This document shows, one piece after another, positions 1 through 7,787 of a stretch of DNA of 64,000 bases. The notes beneath the pieces were generated by a model. It had not been told where the DNA came from. It saw nothing but the letters and a program-made list of their open reading frames with translations, and did not search any database. Within the stretch, counting starts at the first letter, position 1, and every line of letters starts with the position of its first letter. A program made the position numbers and the translations under genes. The stretch covers positions 3,099,022 through 3,163,021 of the forward strand of contig NZ_CP096115.1 of assembly GCF_024662215.1 (NCBI RefSeq), in the 5' to 3' direction. The DNA is from Methanoplanus endosymbiosus. Lineage in GTDB: Archaea; Halobacteriota; Methanomicrobia; Methanomicrobiales; Methanomicrobiaceae.

Positions 1-801
1 ATGCACCCACAGGCCGGCATAATAAGCGTGGATTCAGTCCCTGCCAAAGGTCAGGTTTACATAAATGAGAAATATCTTGGGAAAACCCCGTTTTCAGACT
101 ACTTTGAACAGGGCAGTTATGAAATCATCATAAAATCCGAAGCATTTGAGGACTATTCCGAAGAGATTGAACTTGGAAATGACGGTGAATCCCTCCTTGC
201 CGTTCTTACCCCCTCAGCAGAAAAACTGATAATCTCTGCTGAAGAAGAGATTGAAAAAAATCTGAAGTATGAGCCGGATACAGCCATAAATTACCTGAAT
301 CAGAGCAGAAAGGAACTTGAAGGTAAAGATTACATCTCCTCAGAAAAGTCAGCAAAAACAGCAATAAGTTATGCAAAAGACGTTGACGGAGACGGCCTGC
401 CCAATACAATTGACATCCAGCCAAAAATCCGGAACCCGTACATATACTTAATTCCGCTTATACTATTCCTGATAATCATCCTGATAATTTACATAGATTA
501 CAGAAGATGCAGCTTAAATGCTGACGCTGAGATTTCAGAGATAAAATCTCTGAATGAAGAAGGCATAATTGCGGTTGTAAACCTCACCTCTGATAATTAT
601 TACAGAGGATTTGTATGCTCCGTGTATCTTGATGAAAAATTAACAGAGATAATCACCGATCTTGGAATGACAGAAGTCAGCATTGAAAAAATCCCCTCAG
701 GCTCTCACGAACTGAAAATTAAATTTGTCATCGACAAGTGGAGATATGGAACAAAAACTATTGAAAAAAGCATAAACTTTGATATAAATGATCTGGTGTA
801 A
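1..801 (+). CDS. PEGA-domain membrane protein, probably 5'-truncated by the window edge
   Basis: The reading frame is already open at base 1, so the true start may lie outside the window. The visible 266 residues begin with a PEGA-type surface domain (residues about 7-65, with the 'GQVYINEKYLGKTP' pattern). A charged helical stretch follows (about 75-125). Next is a short Asp-rich 'DVDGDGLPNTID' segment that resembles a thrombospondin type-3 calcium repeat, and then one hydrophobic membrane span (about 146-167). The remaining roughly 95 residues look like a beta-rich domain on the other side of the membrane. PEGA proteins are common on methanogen surfaces. The two following genes run in the same direction. 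The specific function is unknown. Confidence 0.7.
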   Translation: MHPQAGIISVDSVPAKGQVYINEKYLGKTPFSDYFEQGSYEIIIKSEAFEDYSEEIELGNDGESLLAVLTPSAEKLIISAEEEIEKNLKYEPDTAINYLNQSRKELEGKDYISSEKSAKTAISYAKDVDGDGLPNTIDIQPKIRNPYIYLIPLILFLIIILIIYIDYRRCSLNADAEISEIKSLNEEGIIAVVNLTSDNYYRGFVCSVYLDEKLTEIITDLGMTEVSIEKIPSGSHELKIKFVIDKWRYGTKTIEKSINFDINDLV

Positions 802-810
802 TTAAGAGTA

Positions 811-851
811 AATCTCAGAATTTTGAGATTAAATTATCGTAGCAGAGCTAC
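811..851 (+). terminator. Two small hairpins after the PEGA gene
   Basis: Right after the stop codon, AATCTCA and TGAGATT (811-830) form a stem, and GTAGC-AGA-GCTAC (839-851) forms a second small one. They sit in the gap before the TPR gene. There is no strong T-run, so a terminator role is only a guess. Confidence 0.25.
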
Positions 852-974
852 TCTCTGAAATGAAATGTTCTTCGTTATGCCGTGACTGATATTTTATCCG
901 GAAAAATCCCTCACTCTCACAATGATTTTATCATTTCCCGGCATATAAACTACAATATTATCTGGGAAAATTCA

Positions 975-1871
975 ATGGAATCAAACATAATAAAAGATGA
1001 CTCACCGGCAGAAGAGGTAAGGGATGCCCTTACTAAATGTGCAGAATATCTGAATACAACCGAAGGCTGCATATCGGGGAGAGATACAGATAAAGCTCAG
1101 TACACCTTCAGCCAGGGTTCTGACTGTTTCAATGAAGCCTTCATCTCATTTCAGGATCTCTACACTGATCTGATACAGCTGAAAGTGTACGGAGAAGTAA
1201 CAGCACTCTGCGATGAATTCACCGGAAATTTACAGAGAATTAATAAGATTGGCAGAGCTCTCGGATTTAATATGCTCGGTGCAGTAAAAGCAATAGAATC
1301 AGAAATTGCGGCAATCCGGGCATCCTGCTGCATTGCAGAGAAAGATTTCCTCTCAGCAATGAAGATCTATGATGCCTCAATAAAAAAGAACAAACATTCA
1401 GCAACAGTATGGATTGCCAGGGGCATGTGCCTCAACGAACTTGAAAAGTACAAAGAGGCAATAAGATCAATTGAGAAAGGCATAGCTGCTGAAGAAGACT
1501 CACAGAGAGGGTGGTTCTGTAAAGGCATAGCATATCTTAGGTCCAAAAGATATGAAAGAGCACTCGAATCATTTGAAGAGGCAGTCCTGGCAGATACCTC
1601 AAAGCAGTGCTCCTATTACTATATGCTTCTCGCATACCTGGGGCTGAATTTAAAAGATGAAGCCGAAAAACTGATAAAAAGACTATTAAAAAAAGATCCC
1701 GGCCCGGAAGACTATTACACAATATACCTGATACAGGCAGCATTCAAAAACGAAGCAGAAGCTGAAGATGCCAAAAGCCACGCCCTTGAAATGGAGCCGG
1801 ATATAGCATCCTGGCAGTCAGTGGCAGATATAAAATCAGAGATCGACAGGATAACAGCAAAGAAGAAGTGA
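975..1871 (+). CDS. Tetratricopeptide-repeat protein
   Basis: This soluble helical protein has TPR-like repeats, clearest in the C-terminal half. Segments such as 'ATVWIARGMCLNELEKYKEA' and 'RGWFCKGIAYLRSKRYERA' carry the W/G/Y/A spacing of TPR helices. The frame stays open up to a GTG at 882, but that extra 31-residue leader is not TPR-like. The ATG at 975 gives the natural protein of 298 residues, starting MESNIIKDD. There is no signal peptide and no membrane span. TPR proteins act as protein-protein interaction scaffolds. Its neighbours are a PEGA surface protein and a transglutaminase-like lipoprotein whose N-terminal half may also contain helical repeats. The partner is unknown. Confidence 0.75.
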   Translation: MESNIIKDDSPAEEVRDALTKCAEYLNTTEGCISGRDTDKAQYTFSQGSDCFNEAFISFQDLYTDLIQLKVYGEVTALCDEFTGNLQRINKIGRALGFNMLGAVKAIESEIAAIRASCCIAEKDFLSAMKIYDASIKKNKHSATVWIARGMCLNELEKYKEAIRSIEKGIAAEEDSQRGWFCKGIAYLRSKRYERALESFEEAVLADTSKQCSYYYMLLAYLGLNLKDEAEKLIKRLLKKDPGPEDYYTIYLIQAAFKNEAEAEDAKSHALEMEPDIASWQSVADIKSEIDRITAKKK

Positions 1872-1992
1872 CAGACATGATCTTCTCATTTTTCTGACAG
1901 CAGCCAAAAACCCCCGATATCTGCATCACAAAAAAACCCCGGAATACTAAAAATCCGGAAATAATATTTTATTGACAGATCAATAGTAGTTC

Positions 1993-3555
1993 ATGAAGGT
2001 TGCAGGTGCAAAAGTTCTGGCTGCAATGATTATCATTTTTATACTCTCTGCGGGATGCACAGGAACTTCCGGAGAAGATACTGATATAGCCTCTGAAACC
2101 GGAGATGACCGGCAGATTATAGACAAATCACCGGCAGCCGATAACCTGTATTCCAAAGGTCTCTCTGAGTTTAAATCCGGAAATTACAGGACTGCTGAAG
2201 GATATTTTGCGGATGCAGAGAATTTTTACCAGAATTTAAATAATAAAGATAAAACCCTTAATGCCCGGTATATGAAGTATAAATCTCTCAGGGCATATAT
2301 TGAATATCCATACAACCAGACAGTGGCAAAAGAGGAGATGGCCGCTAAAATTCCGGGCATAACAGAGGAAGAGATGAATCTCTGGCTCAGCGGAGATGCA
2401 CAGAAGATAACAACTGATAATGAAACACTCTATTATGAAAATACTGTAATTAATTATTTATACGCCAATTCTGAAGTTTTGCAGAATTTTAACTATCTTA
2501 ATTTTGGTTATGTATCAGAAGAAGCCCTCTCACGCAGTAAAGAACTGTCAGGCCCTTTTTACACAAACCCCAGGCATTATAAGGGGATTGAAAGCTTAAA
2601 CATTCCAAAGGATAAATTTACAGCTGATGGAATAATTAAAATCTGGTTTCCACTCCCGTTAAATACCGAAGCACAGAGTAATGTTACTGTGAACAATCTC
2701 TCATACGAAGAGTATATCGTTAAAGGCCCGGTCACAGACGGCAGTATCGGGTATGTGTACTATGAAATTCCGGGCGGAAAAATTGCAGGCGACCTCATAA
2801 TTTCGGCTGATATTGGTTTTACATATTACGAACATATCTCTGATACTGACCCCTCACCTGTTATGGAATATAACAGAAGCAGTCCTGAATATCTACACTA
2901 TACGGCCTCTGTGGGAAATACTGAAATTTCTGAGGATATTAAAAATAAGGCAGAGGAGATTGCAGGGGGTGAGAAGAATCCATACCTTCAGGCAAAACTG
3001 ATCTATAATTATATTATCACAACTTATCCGTACAGCCAGGTGCCTCATTTATCCCTCGATACAGTTGAGCCGAAAATCGCTGAAACTGCATATATGTATG
3101 AAACCGGAAACGGGGACTGTGGCACACAGAGCATGTACTTCTCAGCACTCTGCCGTGCACTCGGTATTCCGGCACGGGCCTTAGGTGGTTATCAGATGGT
3201 TATGTCAGATTCACCGGGTGAACATTTCTGGGCGGAATATTATATCGAAGGTTACGGCTGGGTGCCGTGTGATCCAACCGTTGCAGAGACAGCCGACTGG
3301 GTTGAAATTCCGGATGAAAAGAGAGAGAAATTTAAGGAGTTTTACTCAGACAGCCTCGATGCCAGAAGGTTTGTCATACAAAAAGAGACTGATGCAGTGA
3401 TGATTCCGTTATTTGAGGAGAAGACAGTATCTCCTGATAACCTTCCTGTATTCAGGCCGGTTCTTCAGAGTCCGGCGTTTGTTCATGATGAATCTGAGAC
3501 TGATATTGATCTCTTTGCAAGGGGATATTTCAGTATTGAATTAAAGGAAGTCTAA
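1993..3555 (+). CDS. Lipoprotein with a transglutaminase-like cysteine-protease domain
   Basis: The N-terminus is a lipoprotein signal: a positive start, a hydrophobic stretch, then 'ILSAGC' with the lipobox Cys at residue 22. The protein should therefore be anchored outside the membrane. A TPR-like helix pair ('LYSKGLSEFKSGNYRTAEGYF') follows at about residues 50-75. The C-terminal part (about 330-440) is a transglutaminase-like core. The predicted catalytic triad is Cys376 ('GDCGTQ'), His411 ('GEHFWAEYY') and Asp427 ('PCDPTVA'), so it is probably an active peptidase or peptide-crosslinking enzyme on the cell surface. In archaea such proteins are mostly uncharacterised. The 29-base gap to the convergent kinase gene downstream is short. 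Confidence 0.8.
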   Translation: MKVAGAKVLAAMIIIFILSAGCTGTSGEDTDIASETGDDRQIIDKSPAADNLYSKGLSEFKSGNYRTAEGYFADAENFYQNLNNKDKTLNARYMKYKSLRAYIEYPYNQTVAKEEMAAKIPGITEEEMNLWLSGDAQKITTDNETLYYENTVINYLYANSEVLQNFNYLNFGYVSEEALSRSKELSGPFYTNPRHYKGIESLNIPKDKFTADGIIKIWFPLPLNTEAQSNVTVNNLSYEEYIVKGPVTDGSIGYVYYEIPGGKIAGDLIISADIGFTYYEHISDTDPSPVMEYNRSSPEYLHYTASVGNTEISEDIKNKAEEIAGGEKNPYLQAKLIYNYIITTYPYSQVPHLSLDTVEPKIAETAYMYETGNGDCGTQSMYFSALCRALGIPARALGGYQMVMSDSPGEHFWAEYYIEGYGWVPCDPTVAETADWVEIPDEKREKFKEFYSDSLDARRFVIQKETDAVMIPLFEEKTVSPDNLPVFRPVLQSPAFVHDESETDIDLFARGYFSIELKEV

Positions 3556-3565
3556 AGTAAATTTC

Positions 3566-3580
3566 CGGTGGGTTTTTTTG
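3566..3580 (+). terminator. T-run between convergent genes
   Basis: A GGTGGG followed by seven Ts (3573-3579) lies in the short gap between the plus-strand lipoprotein gene and the minus-strand kinase gene. An oligo-T run is the usual archaeal termination signal, so this is a plausible terminator for the plus-strand gene. Confidence 0.35.
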
Positions 3581-3584
3581 GCAT

Positions 3585-5363
3585 CTATGCCACAATCCGC
3601 CATCCGCCTTCCGGAACCGTCATCTCAAACCTGACGCCCTCACCATAAACCCCGGTTTCAGCAATAGTAATTCCGGTAATGGCAAGAATCTCACGGATTA
3701 AATAGAGCCCAAGGCCCGTATTCGAGCCAACACCCCTATCAAAGATACTCTTCTTCATACAGTCCGGCACACCGCATCCGTCATCCTCAAAAACTATCAC
3801 ATATCCTAAAGATTCTTTACCCTCAGCAGGCATATCGTCCCCTGTACGTTTCTCCGGGCCGCAGGAAACCCGCACCTCAGTCGCACCTTCACCGTGCCGG
3901 AGTGTATTGTCATAGAGATTGTAAAATACCTTCTCAATCATCGGATCTGCAAAGATCTCAAACCCTTTGCAGTCACTGATAACAGGAATCCGGGCCTGCC
4001 CGACCTTTCTGATAACAGTTCCAGGATCAATCCAGACCGGATCTTCAGCTCCAAGTTCTTCATACTCGCGGGTAAACTCAATCTGGCGCTGAATTCCGGA
4101 AGCAGCAGAACTGATATTTAATAAATACCCGTCAAGCACTGAATCCTTTTTTAGGGAATCAGTAAGGTCCAGATAGCCCTGAATCACCATCAGATTATTC
4201 AGGATGTCATGCCTTGTTATCCCCGACAGAATACTTAACTTCTTATTAGCCTGCTTAAGTGCCCTCTCCGCCTTTCTCCTCTCAGTAATCTCATAATTTC
4301 TGTCTGATACAGTCTGCACAAGTTCCCGGTAAGTTTCAGCAATCGCAATCGAAAGCCCGGCAATCCTGCATATAAATTGTGCAGGATTAAGATATTTATC
4401 CAGATGTTCAGGAAATAAAACGTTTTTTACAGAGATAATACCCTTTAAAACACCGCCATAAGTGACCCTGACAAAGAAACCGTCACCGGAAGAACTGACC
4501 CCCGTCTCATCCCCCGAACTGAAAAACTCCCTCCCGGATTCATCCGGAAAAACCTCTCCGGTAGTGACGCTTATGGCTTTACCGGGCTTACCGTCCGCAG
4601 ATTTGATATAACTGATCTTCTTTGGCGAAAAGAGCAGGACAAAGAGATCTAAAACCTCATGAATAATCGTCTCCTCATCATAGATGCCAATTATACGGTC
4701 TGTAAGCTCAGCAATCATAGAATAATCGGCAGCCTTCTTCTCACACTCCAAAACTCTCTGCTTAAATCCGGCCTTCTCAGCCTCAAAACTCCACTTCAGA
4801 TATGCCGACTCAAGCTTAAGCCGGAGATTCTCAGTTCCCGCCGGAATAATCCGTGATGAAAGCCCGGTAAACTTTGAAAACTCCGCAAGCTCATCTGAAA
4901 TTCCCGGACGAACTGCGGTGTCAATGAGCAGAACCTCAGACAAAGCCTCCCCGTAAATCTCTCCGGCAGTCGCTTCATCAAGACCATTACAGGCAGCATT
5001 CTCCCGCCACTTGAGCAGAAATCCGGGCAGAATGAGCATACATCCTTCCTTCTCATAACTCCTTACAAGAAATTCCGGGAGGAAAAGCGATGCACCGCTC
5101 CCGCCGAATATGAAATCCGGACTCTCCATCACACCAGCAGGGATGTCAAAAGTATTCTGGCACCCACAGCCGCAGAAAAATACAGTACTTCCACCCAAAG
5201 CCGCCTCTTCATAATAGCTGCTTACAGTATCCCATACTGACCTGACATGGCCGCAATGTGGAGGATATGAGATGACAGATGCCCCGGGCATACCCGCGAC
5301 AGCTGCATCCACTTCTGCAATTAAATTTTTACAGCAGAGAATGACAAACCTCTTATCAGTCAA
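3585..5363 (-). CDS. Histidine kinase with a Cys-rich DUF1638-like N-terminal domain
   Basis: The N-terminal ~190 residues are not PAS or REC. They carry 'FVILCC', 'PPHCGH' and 'FFCGCGCQN' and resemble DUF1638, a family of unknown function in methanogens often found near corrinoid methyltransferases. A GAF-like region follows, then a short coiled coil, then an H-box ('GITRHDILNN'). The ATPase domain has an N-box ('NLYDNTLRHG') and G boxes ('EDDGCGVPD', 'GVGSNTGLGLYLIRE'). All catalytic kinase motifs are present and no membrane span is visible. A TTG at 5363 overlaps the preceding gene's stop by 8 bases and starts just before the conserved 'KRFVILCC' strand. ATGs at 5405 and 5444 are alternatives with longer overlaps and no ribosome-binding site. 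It is the last gene of the corrinoid operon and probably senses the state of the corrinoid or methyltransferase proteins (inference). Confidence 0.8.
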   Translation of the reverse strand: MTDKRFVILCCKNLIAEVDAAVAGMPGASVISYPPHCGHVRSVWDTVSSYYEEAALGGSTVFFCGCGCQNTFDIPAGVMESPDFIFGGSGASLFLPEFLVRSYEKEGCMLILPGFLLKWRENAACNGLDEATAGEIYGEALSEVLLIDTAVRPGISDELAEFSKFTGLSSRIIPAGTENLRLKLESAYLKWSFEAEKAGFKQRVLECEKKAADYSMIAELTDRIIGIYDEETIIHEVLDLFVLLFSPKKISYIKSADGKPGKAISVTTGEVFPDESGREFFSSGDETGVSSSGDGFFVRVTYGGVLKGIISVKNVLFPEHLDKYLNPAQFICRIAGLSIAIAETYRELVQTVSDRNYEITERRKAERALKQANKKLSILSGITRHDILNNLMVIQGYLDLTDSLKKDSVLDGYLLNISSAASGIQRQIEFTREYEELGAEDPVWIDPGTVIRKVGQARIPVISDCKGFEIFADPMIEKVFYNLYDNTLRHGEGATEVRVSCGPEKRTGDDMPAEGKESLGYVIVFEDDGCGVPDCMKKSIFDRGVGSNTGLGLYLIREILAITGITIAETGVYGEGVRFEMTVPEGGWRIVA

Positions 5364-6393
5364 GCGGATACTGCCCCCACTTCCGGACTGCTTTACCAAT
5401 AGCATAAAGAACAGAGTCCGGAACCTGATATGGAATCTCACCATGATTGTCGGTCAGAATAAAACCTCCGCCATGCCCTGCTGCTGATATCGCCTCCTTA
5501 ACCTTCGCCTCGGCAACATCGTCAGTCCACCTTCTCATCTCAACGCCGTTTAGATTTCCCATAACCGTTATTTTGCCATAGCATGCCTCCTTAACGGCAG
5601 CCAGATCGTCAAAGGCGCTCACAGCGACACCCGTACAGCCTGTTTCAGATATGTCACCGATAGCCGGAAGTGCCCTTCCGGACGCAAGGTGCATTGCCAT
5701 AGGGCCTTTTACCTTTGAAATAACCCTTTTTGCGGTTAAAAGCCCTGTCCTCCGGAACAGTTCAGAGTCAATAATATCAGGGGATGCAAGCGGGTCAAAG
5801 TATGCAACCGCCGTTGCCCCTGCATCAAAGAGTGCATTGGCCCATGAGATGCAGAACTGCTCGTTCTTCTTCATAAGCTTATCAAAGAGAGGACTGCCCG
5901 AATAGATGAGATCAAGATAGCCTTCAAAGCCCATCTGCATAACCGGCAGGGAAAACGGCGAGACAGCAGCAGATATCACAGGAATATTGCCATCTGCTGC
6001 TTTGTTCAGCCGTTCAACTATACTGAGGGTGTTTTGGAGGCATGGGCATTCTGATATCTCAGGGACTTGTATCTTCTCTATATCCTCAGGTTCACGGATG
6101 ACCGGCCTTCCGGCATTCGGAGGGCCGTTATCAATAAAGATGACATCACTGCCCCATGCCTCAGCCTCTAAAGCTGCATAGGTAAATCCAAAATAACAGT
6201 CACTCCCAAACTTCTTCTGCAGCCTCACCTGCCCTTCTGCCACATATTCCGGTTCTGAAAAATAATTCTTTATCGAAAGTCCAAGTTCCTTTGCACCATG
6301 CATCGTTAACAGAAGAAAGAGTGGTACACGGTCAGGCTCACAAAACTCCATCGTTTTAAGTGTCCTCTGCATCGGGGTCATATATTCGCTCAT
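5356..6393 (-). CDS. URO-D superfamily, MtaA/CmuA-like methyltransferase homologue with altered metal-binding residues
   Basis: This protein of 345 residues has the uroporphyrinogen-decarboxylase fold signature ('TLKTMEFCEPDRVPLF' near the N-terminus). The family includes the methylcobamide:coenzyme M methyltransferases MtaA and MtbA. Those enzymes bind zinc with a His-X-Cys and a later Cys near 'PGCG'. Here the first motif reads 'MHLASGRAL' (Ala in place of Cys) and the later one reads 'TDNHGEIPYQVP' (no Cys). Standard zinc-thiol chemistry therefore looks unlikely, although the two His could bind something else. The start overlaps the corrinoid gene by 4 bases (ATGA), which fits translational coupling. 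The corrinoid protein is the obvious partner. It may be an enzyme of a divergent subfamily or a methyl-corrinoid reader. Confidence 0.8.
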   Translation of the reverse strand: MSEYMTPMQRTLKTMEFCEPDRVPLFLLLTMHGAKELGLSIKNYFSEPEYVAEGQVRLQKKFGSDCYFGFTYAALEAEAWGSDVIFIDNGPPNAGRPVIREPEDIEKIQVPEISECPCLQNTLSIVERLNKAADGNIPVISAAVSPFSLPVMQMGFEGYLDLIYSGSPLFDKLMKKNEQFCISWANALFDAGATAVAYFDPLASPDIIDSELFRRTGLLTAKRVISKVKGPMAMHLASGRALPAIGDISETGCTGVAVSAFDDLAAVKEACYGKITVMGNLNGVEMRRWTDDVAEAKVKEAISAAGHGGGFILTDNHGEIPYQVPDSVLYAIGKAVRKWGQYPLD

Positions 6394-7079
6394 TCTTTAA
6401 CCTCTCCTGTATATCTCCTGACAAGCTCAAGAGACTCAATGGCAGAAAGCCCCATCGCATCGGCTCCGACATCCTTCCAGAGCATTGAATCGAAACTGAA
6501 TGGTGCCCCCCCAACAATAATGACGGTATCAGGCTGCTGTTCTTTTATCATTGCAGCCGCTTCCTTTATACTGAGGGCAGCCGGGAGCATAAGGGCAGAG
6601 ATAAGCATGATTTTCACCTTATCCCGGATAACAGTCTCAGCAAGATCAGCAGCGGAAATCCCATGGCCGTAATCTGTAATCTCGTACCCGCCTGCCCGGA
6701 GCACTGAGGCAACAATCCGTTTGCCAAGTGTATGGTGATCCTCAATAACCGCTATGCCAATCTTTGGATGAGAAGTCCTCTGCGGATCTTTTGGCGGGAG
6801 CATTGTATCTACAATCTCCTCACATATACGCCCGCTCATATATACCTGTGACAGGGCCAGTTCACCCGACTCCCAGAGCCTTCCAATCTCTTCAAGTGCC
6901 GGCACTATAAGTTTTTCAAGGCAGAGAACAGGAGAGTCTGAATTGCATGACTCCTTGACAATCCTGTCTGCATGTACCCTGTCAACAGATCTGAGGGCAT
7001 CAACCATACTGTCCAGATCAGGAGATATGAGCCTTTTATTGTCATCAGCCCCTTCCCCATGGGCACTGAAATCTCTCAT
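6390..7079 (-). CDS. Methyltransferase corrinoid protein (B12-binding)
   Basis: It has the two-domain layout of corrinoid proteins such as MtaC/MtbC/MttC: a helical cap domain (residues about 20-100) and a B12-binding Rossmann domain (about 105-225). The cobalt-ligand motif DxHxxG is intact (Asp114-His115-His116-Thr-Leu-Gly119). The 'SAL' and 'GGAPFS' motifs that hold the nucleotide tail are also present, so it should bind a base-off/His-on corrinoid. The ATG at 7079 is preferred; a TTG at 7133 would add 18 non-conserved residues. The gene sits in the middle of the minus-strand operon, overlapping the URO-D gene by 4 bases. No substrate-specific methyltransferase (such as MtaB or MtbB) lies beside it, which argues for a regulatory rather than a catabolic role. 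Confidence 0.85.
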   Translation of the reverse strand: MRDFSAHGEGADDNKRLISPDLDSMVDALRSVDRVHADRIVKESCNSDSPVLCLEKLIVPALEEIGRLWESGELALSQVYMSGRICEEIVDTMLPPKDPQRTSHPKIGIAVIEDHHTLGKRIVASVLRAGGYEITDYGHGISAADLAETVIRDKVKIMLISALMLPAALSIKEAAAMIKEQQPDTVIIVGGAPFSFDSMLWKDVGADAMGLSAIESLELVRRYTGEVKE

Positions 7080-7142
7080 AGATAAAAGGTTTATTTTATA
7101 GTAGTTAAATATTAGCACAGATATTTTACCCAAATCTCCGGT

Positions 7143-7787
7143 TCAGAGGTTATTTCCCGGAGATGTGGGAGAGTTGTCATTCAGAATCTTCTCAAGCTTT
7201 AATAGGCGCTCTTCCCTCATATCAAGAAGTTCATGTACCTTTAAAAACTCGTCATTATCCTTTTCATCATACGGCTTTGTGTTTGCTGTCATAATTTTTT
7301 CAAGGCAGGCAAACATATCACGAAGTACCCGGACATTATTCCGGAGGGCTGCATATTCATCCACGGCCTCTGCATCTGCCCCGGAATCAAGTGCCCTCTC
7401 ACAGAATCCTCTAATTTCTGCTTCTTCTGCAAAGAATGCGTTTACAATATCCTCAAACATTTTCCTGCGAAGAGGCTTCATTGAAAATCCGTTCAGCATT
7501 CTTTCATAGCTGATAATCTCATCCGGAAGAGGCATCTTTCCGGTGAAGACTATCACAGGAACATCCCTTGTAAGTTTATTCTCCCGAATATGGCTAAGCA
7601 CCTCCCACCCGTCCATAGGCTCCATCATAATATCCAGCAGTACAAGATCAGGCTTTTCTTCTGCAAGAGCCTCTAATGTTTCACTGCCGCTTCCGGCAAC
7701 TCTCACAGAATATCCCATCTCCTCCAGTATCTTCCGGAAAAGGTTACGGATTGCCGGGTCATCATCGCACATAACAATTTTTTTCAT
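7143..7787 (-). CDS. Response regulator with a REC domain and a helical C-terminal extension
   Basis: The receiver domain (residues 1-120) is complete. It has the acidic pocket Asp8-Asp9-Asp10, phospho-acceptor Asp52 ('LLDIMMEP'), the Thr of 'VFTGK', and the conserved Lys of 'SMKPL'. The remaining ~95 residues are helical and charged with no DNA-binding motif, so the output is probably protein-protein. The start overlaps the upstream sensor gene's stop by 4 bases (ATGA), and about 10 bases separate its stop from the longest possible start of the corrinoid gene. The phosphate donor is most likely the kinase at the end of the operon or one of the orphan kinases nearby (inference). Confidence 0.85.
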   Translation of the reverse strand: MKKIVMCDDDPAIRNLFRKILEEMGYSVRVAGSGSETLEALAEEKPDLVLLDIMMEPMDGWEVLSHIRENKLTRDVPVIVFTGKMPLPDEIISYERMLNGFSMKPLRRKMFEDIVNAFFAEEAEIRGFCERALDSGADAEAVDEYAALRNNVRVLRDMFACLEKIMTANTKPYDEKDNDEFLKVHELLDMREERLLKLEKILNDNSPTSPGNNL

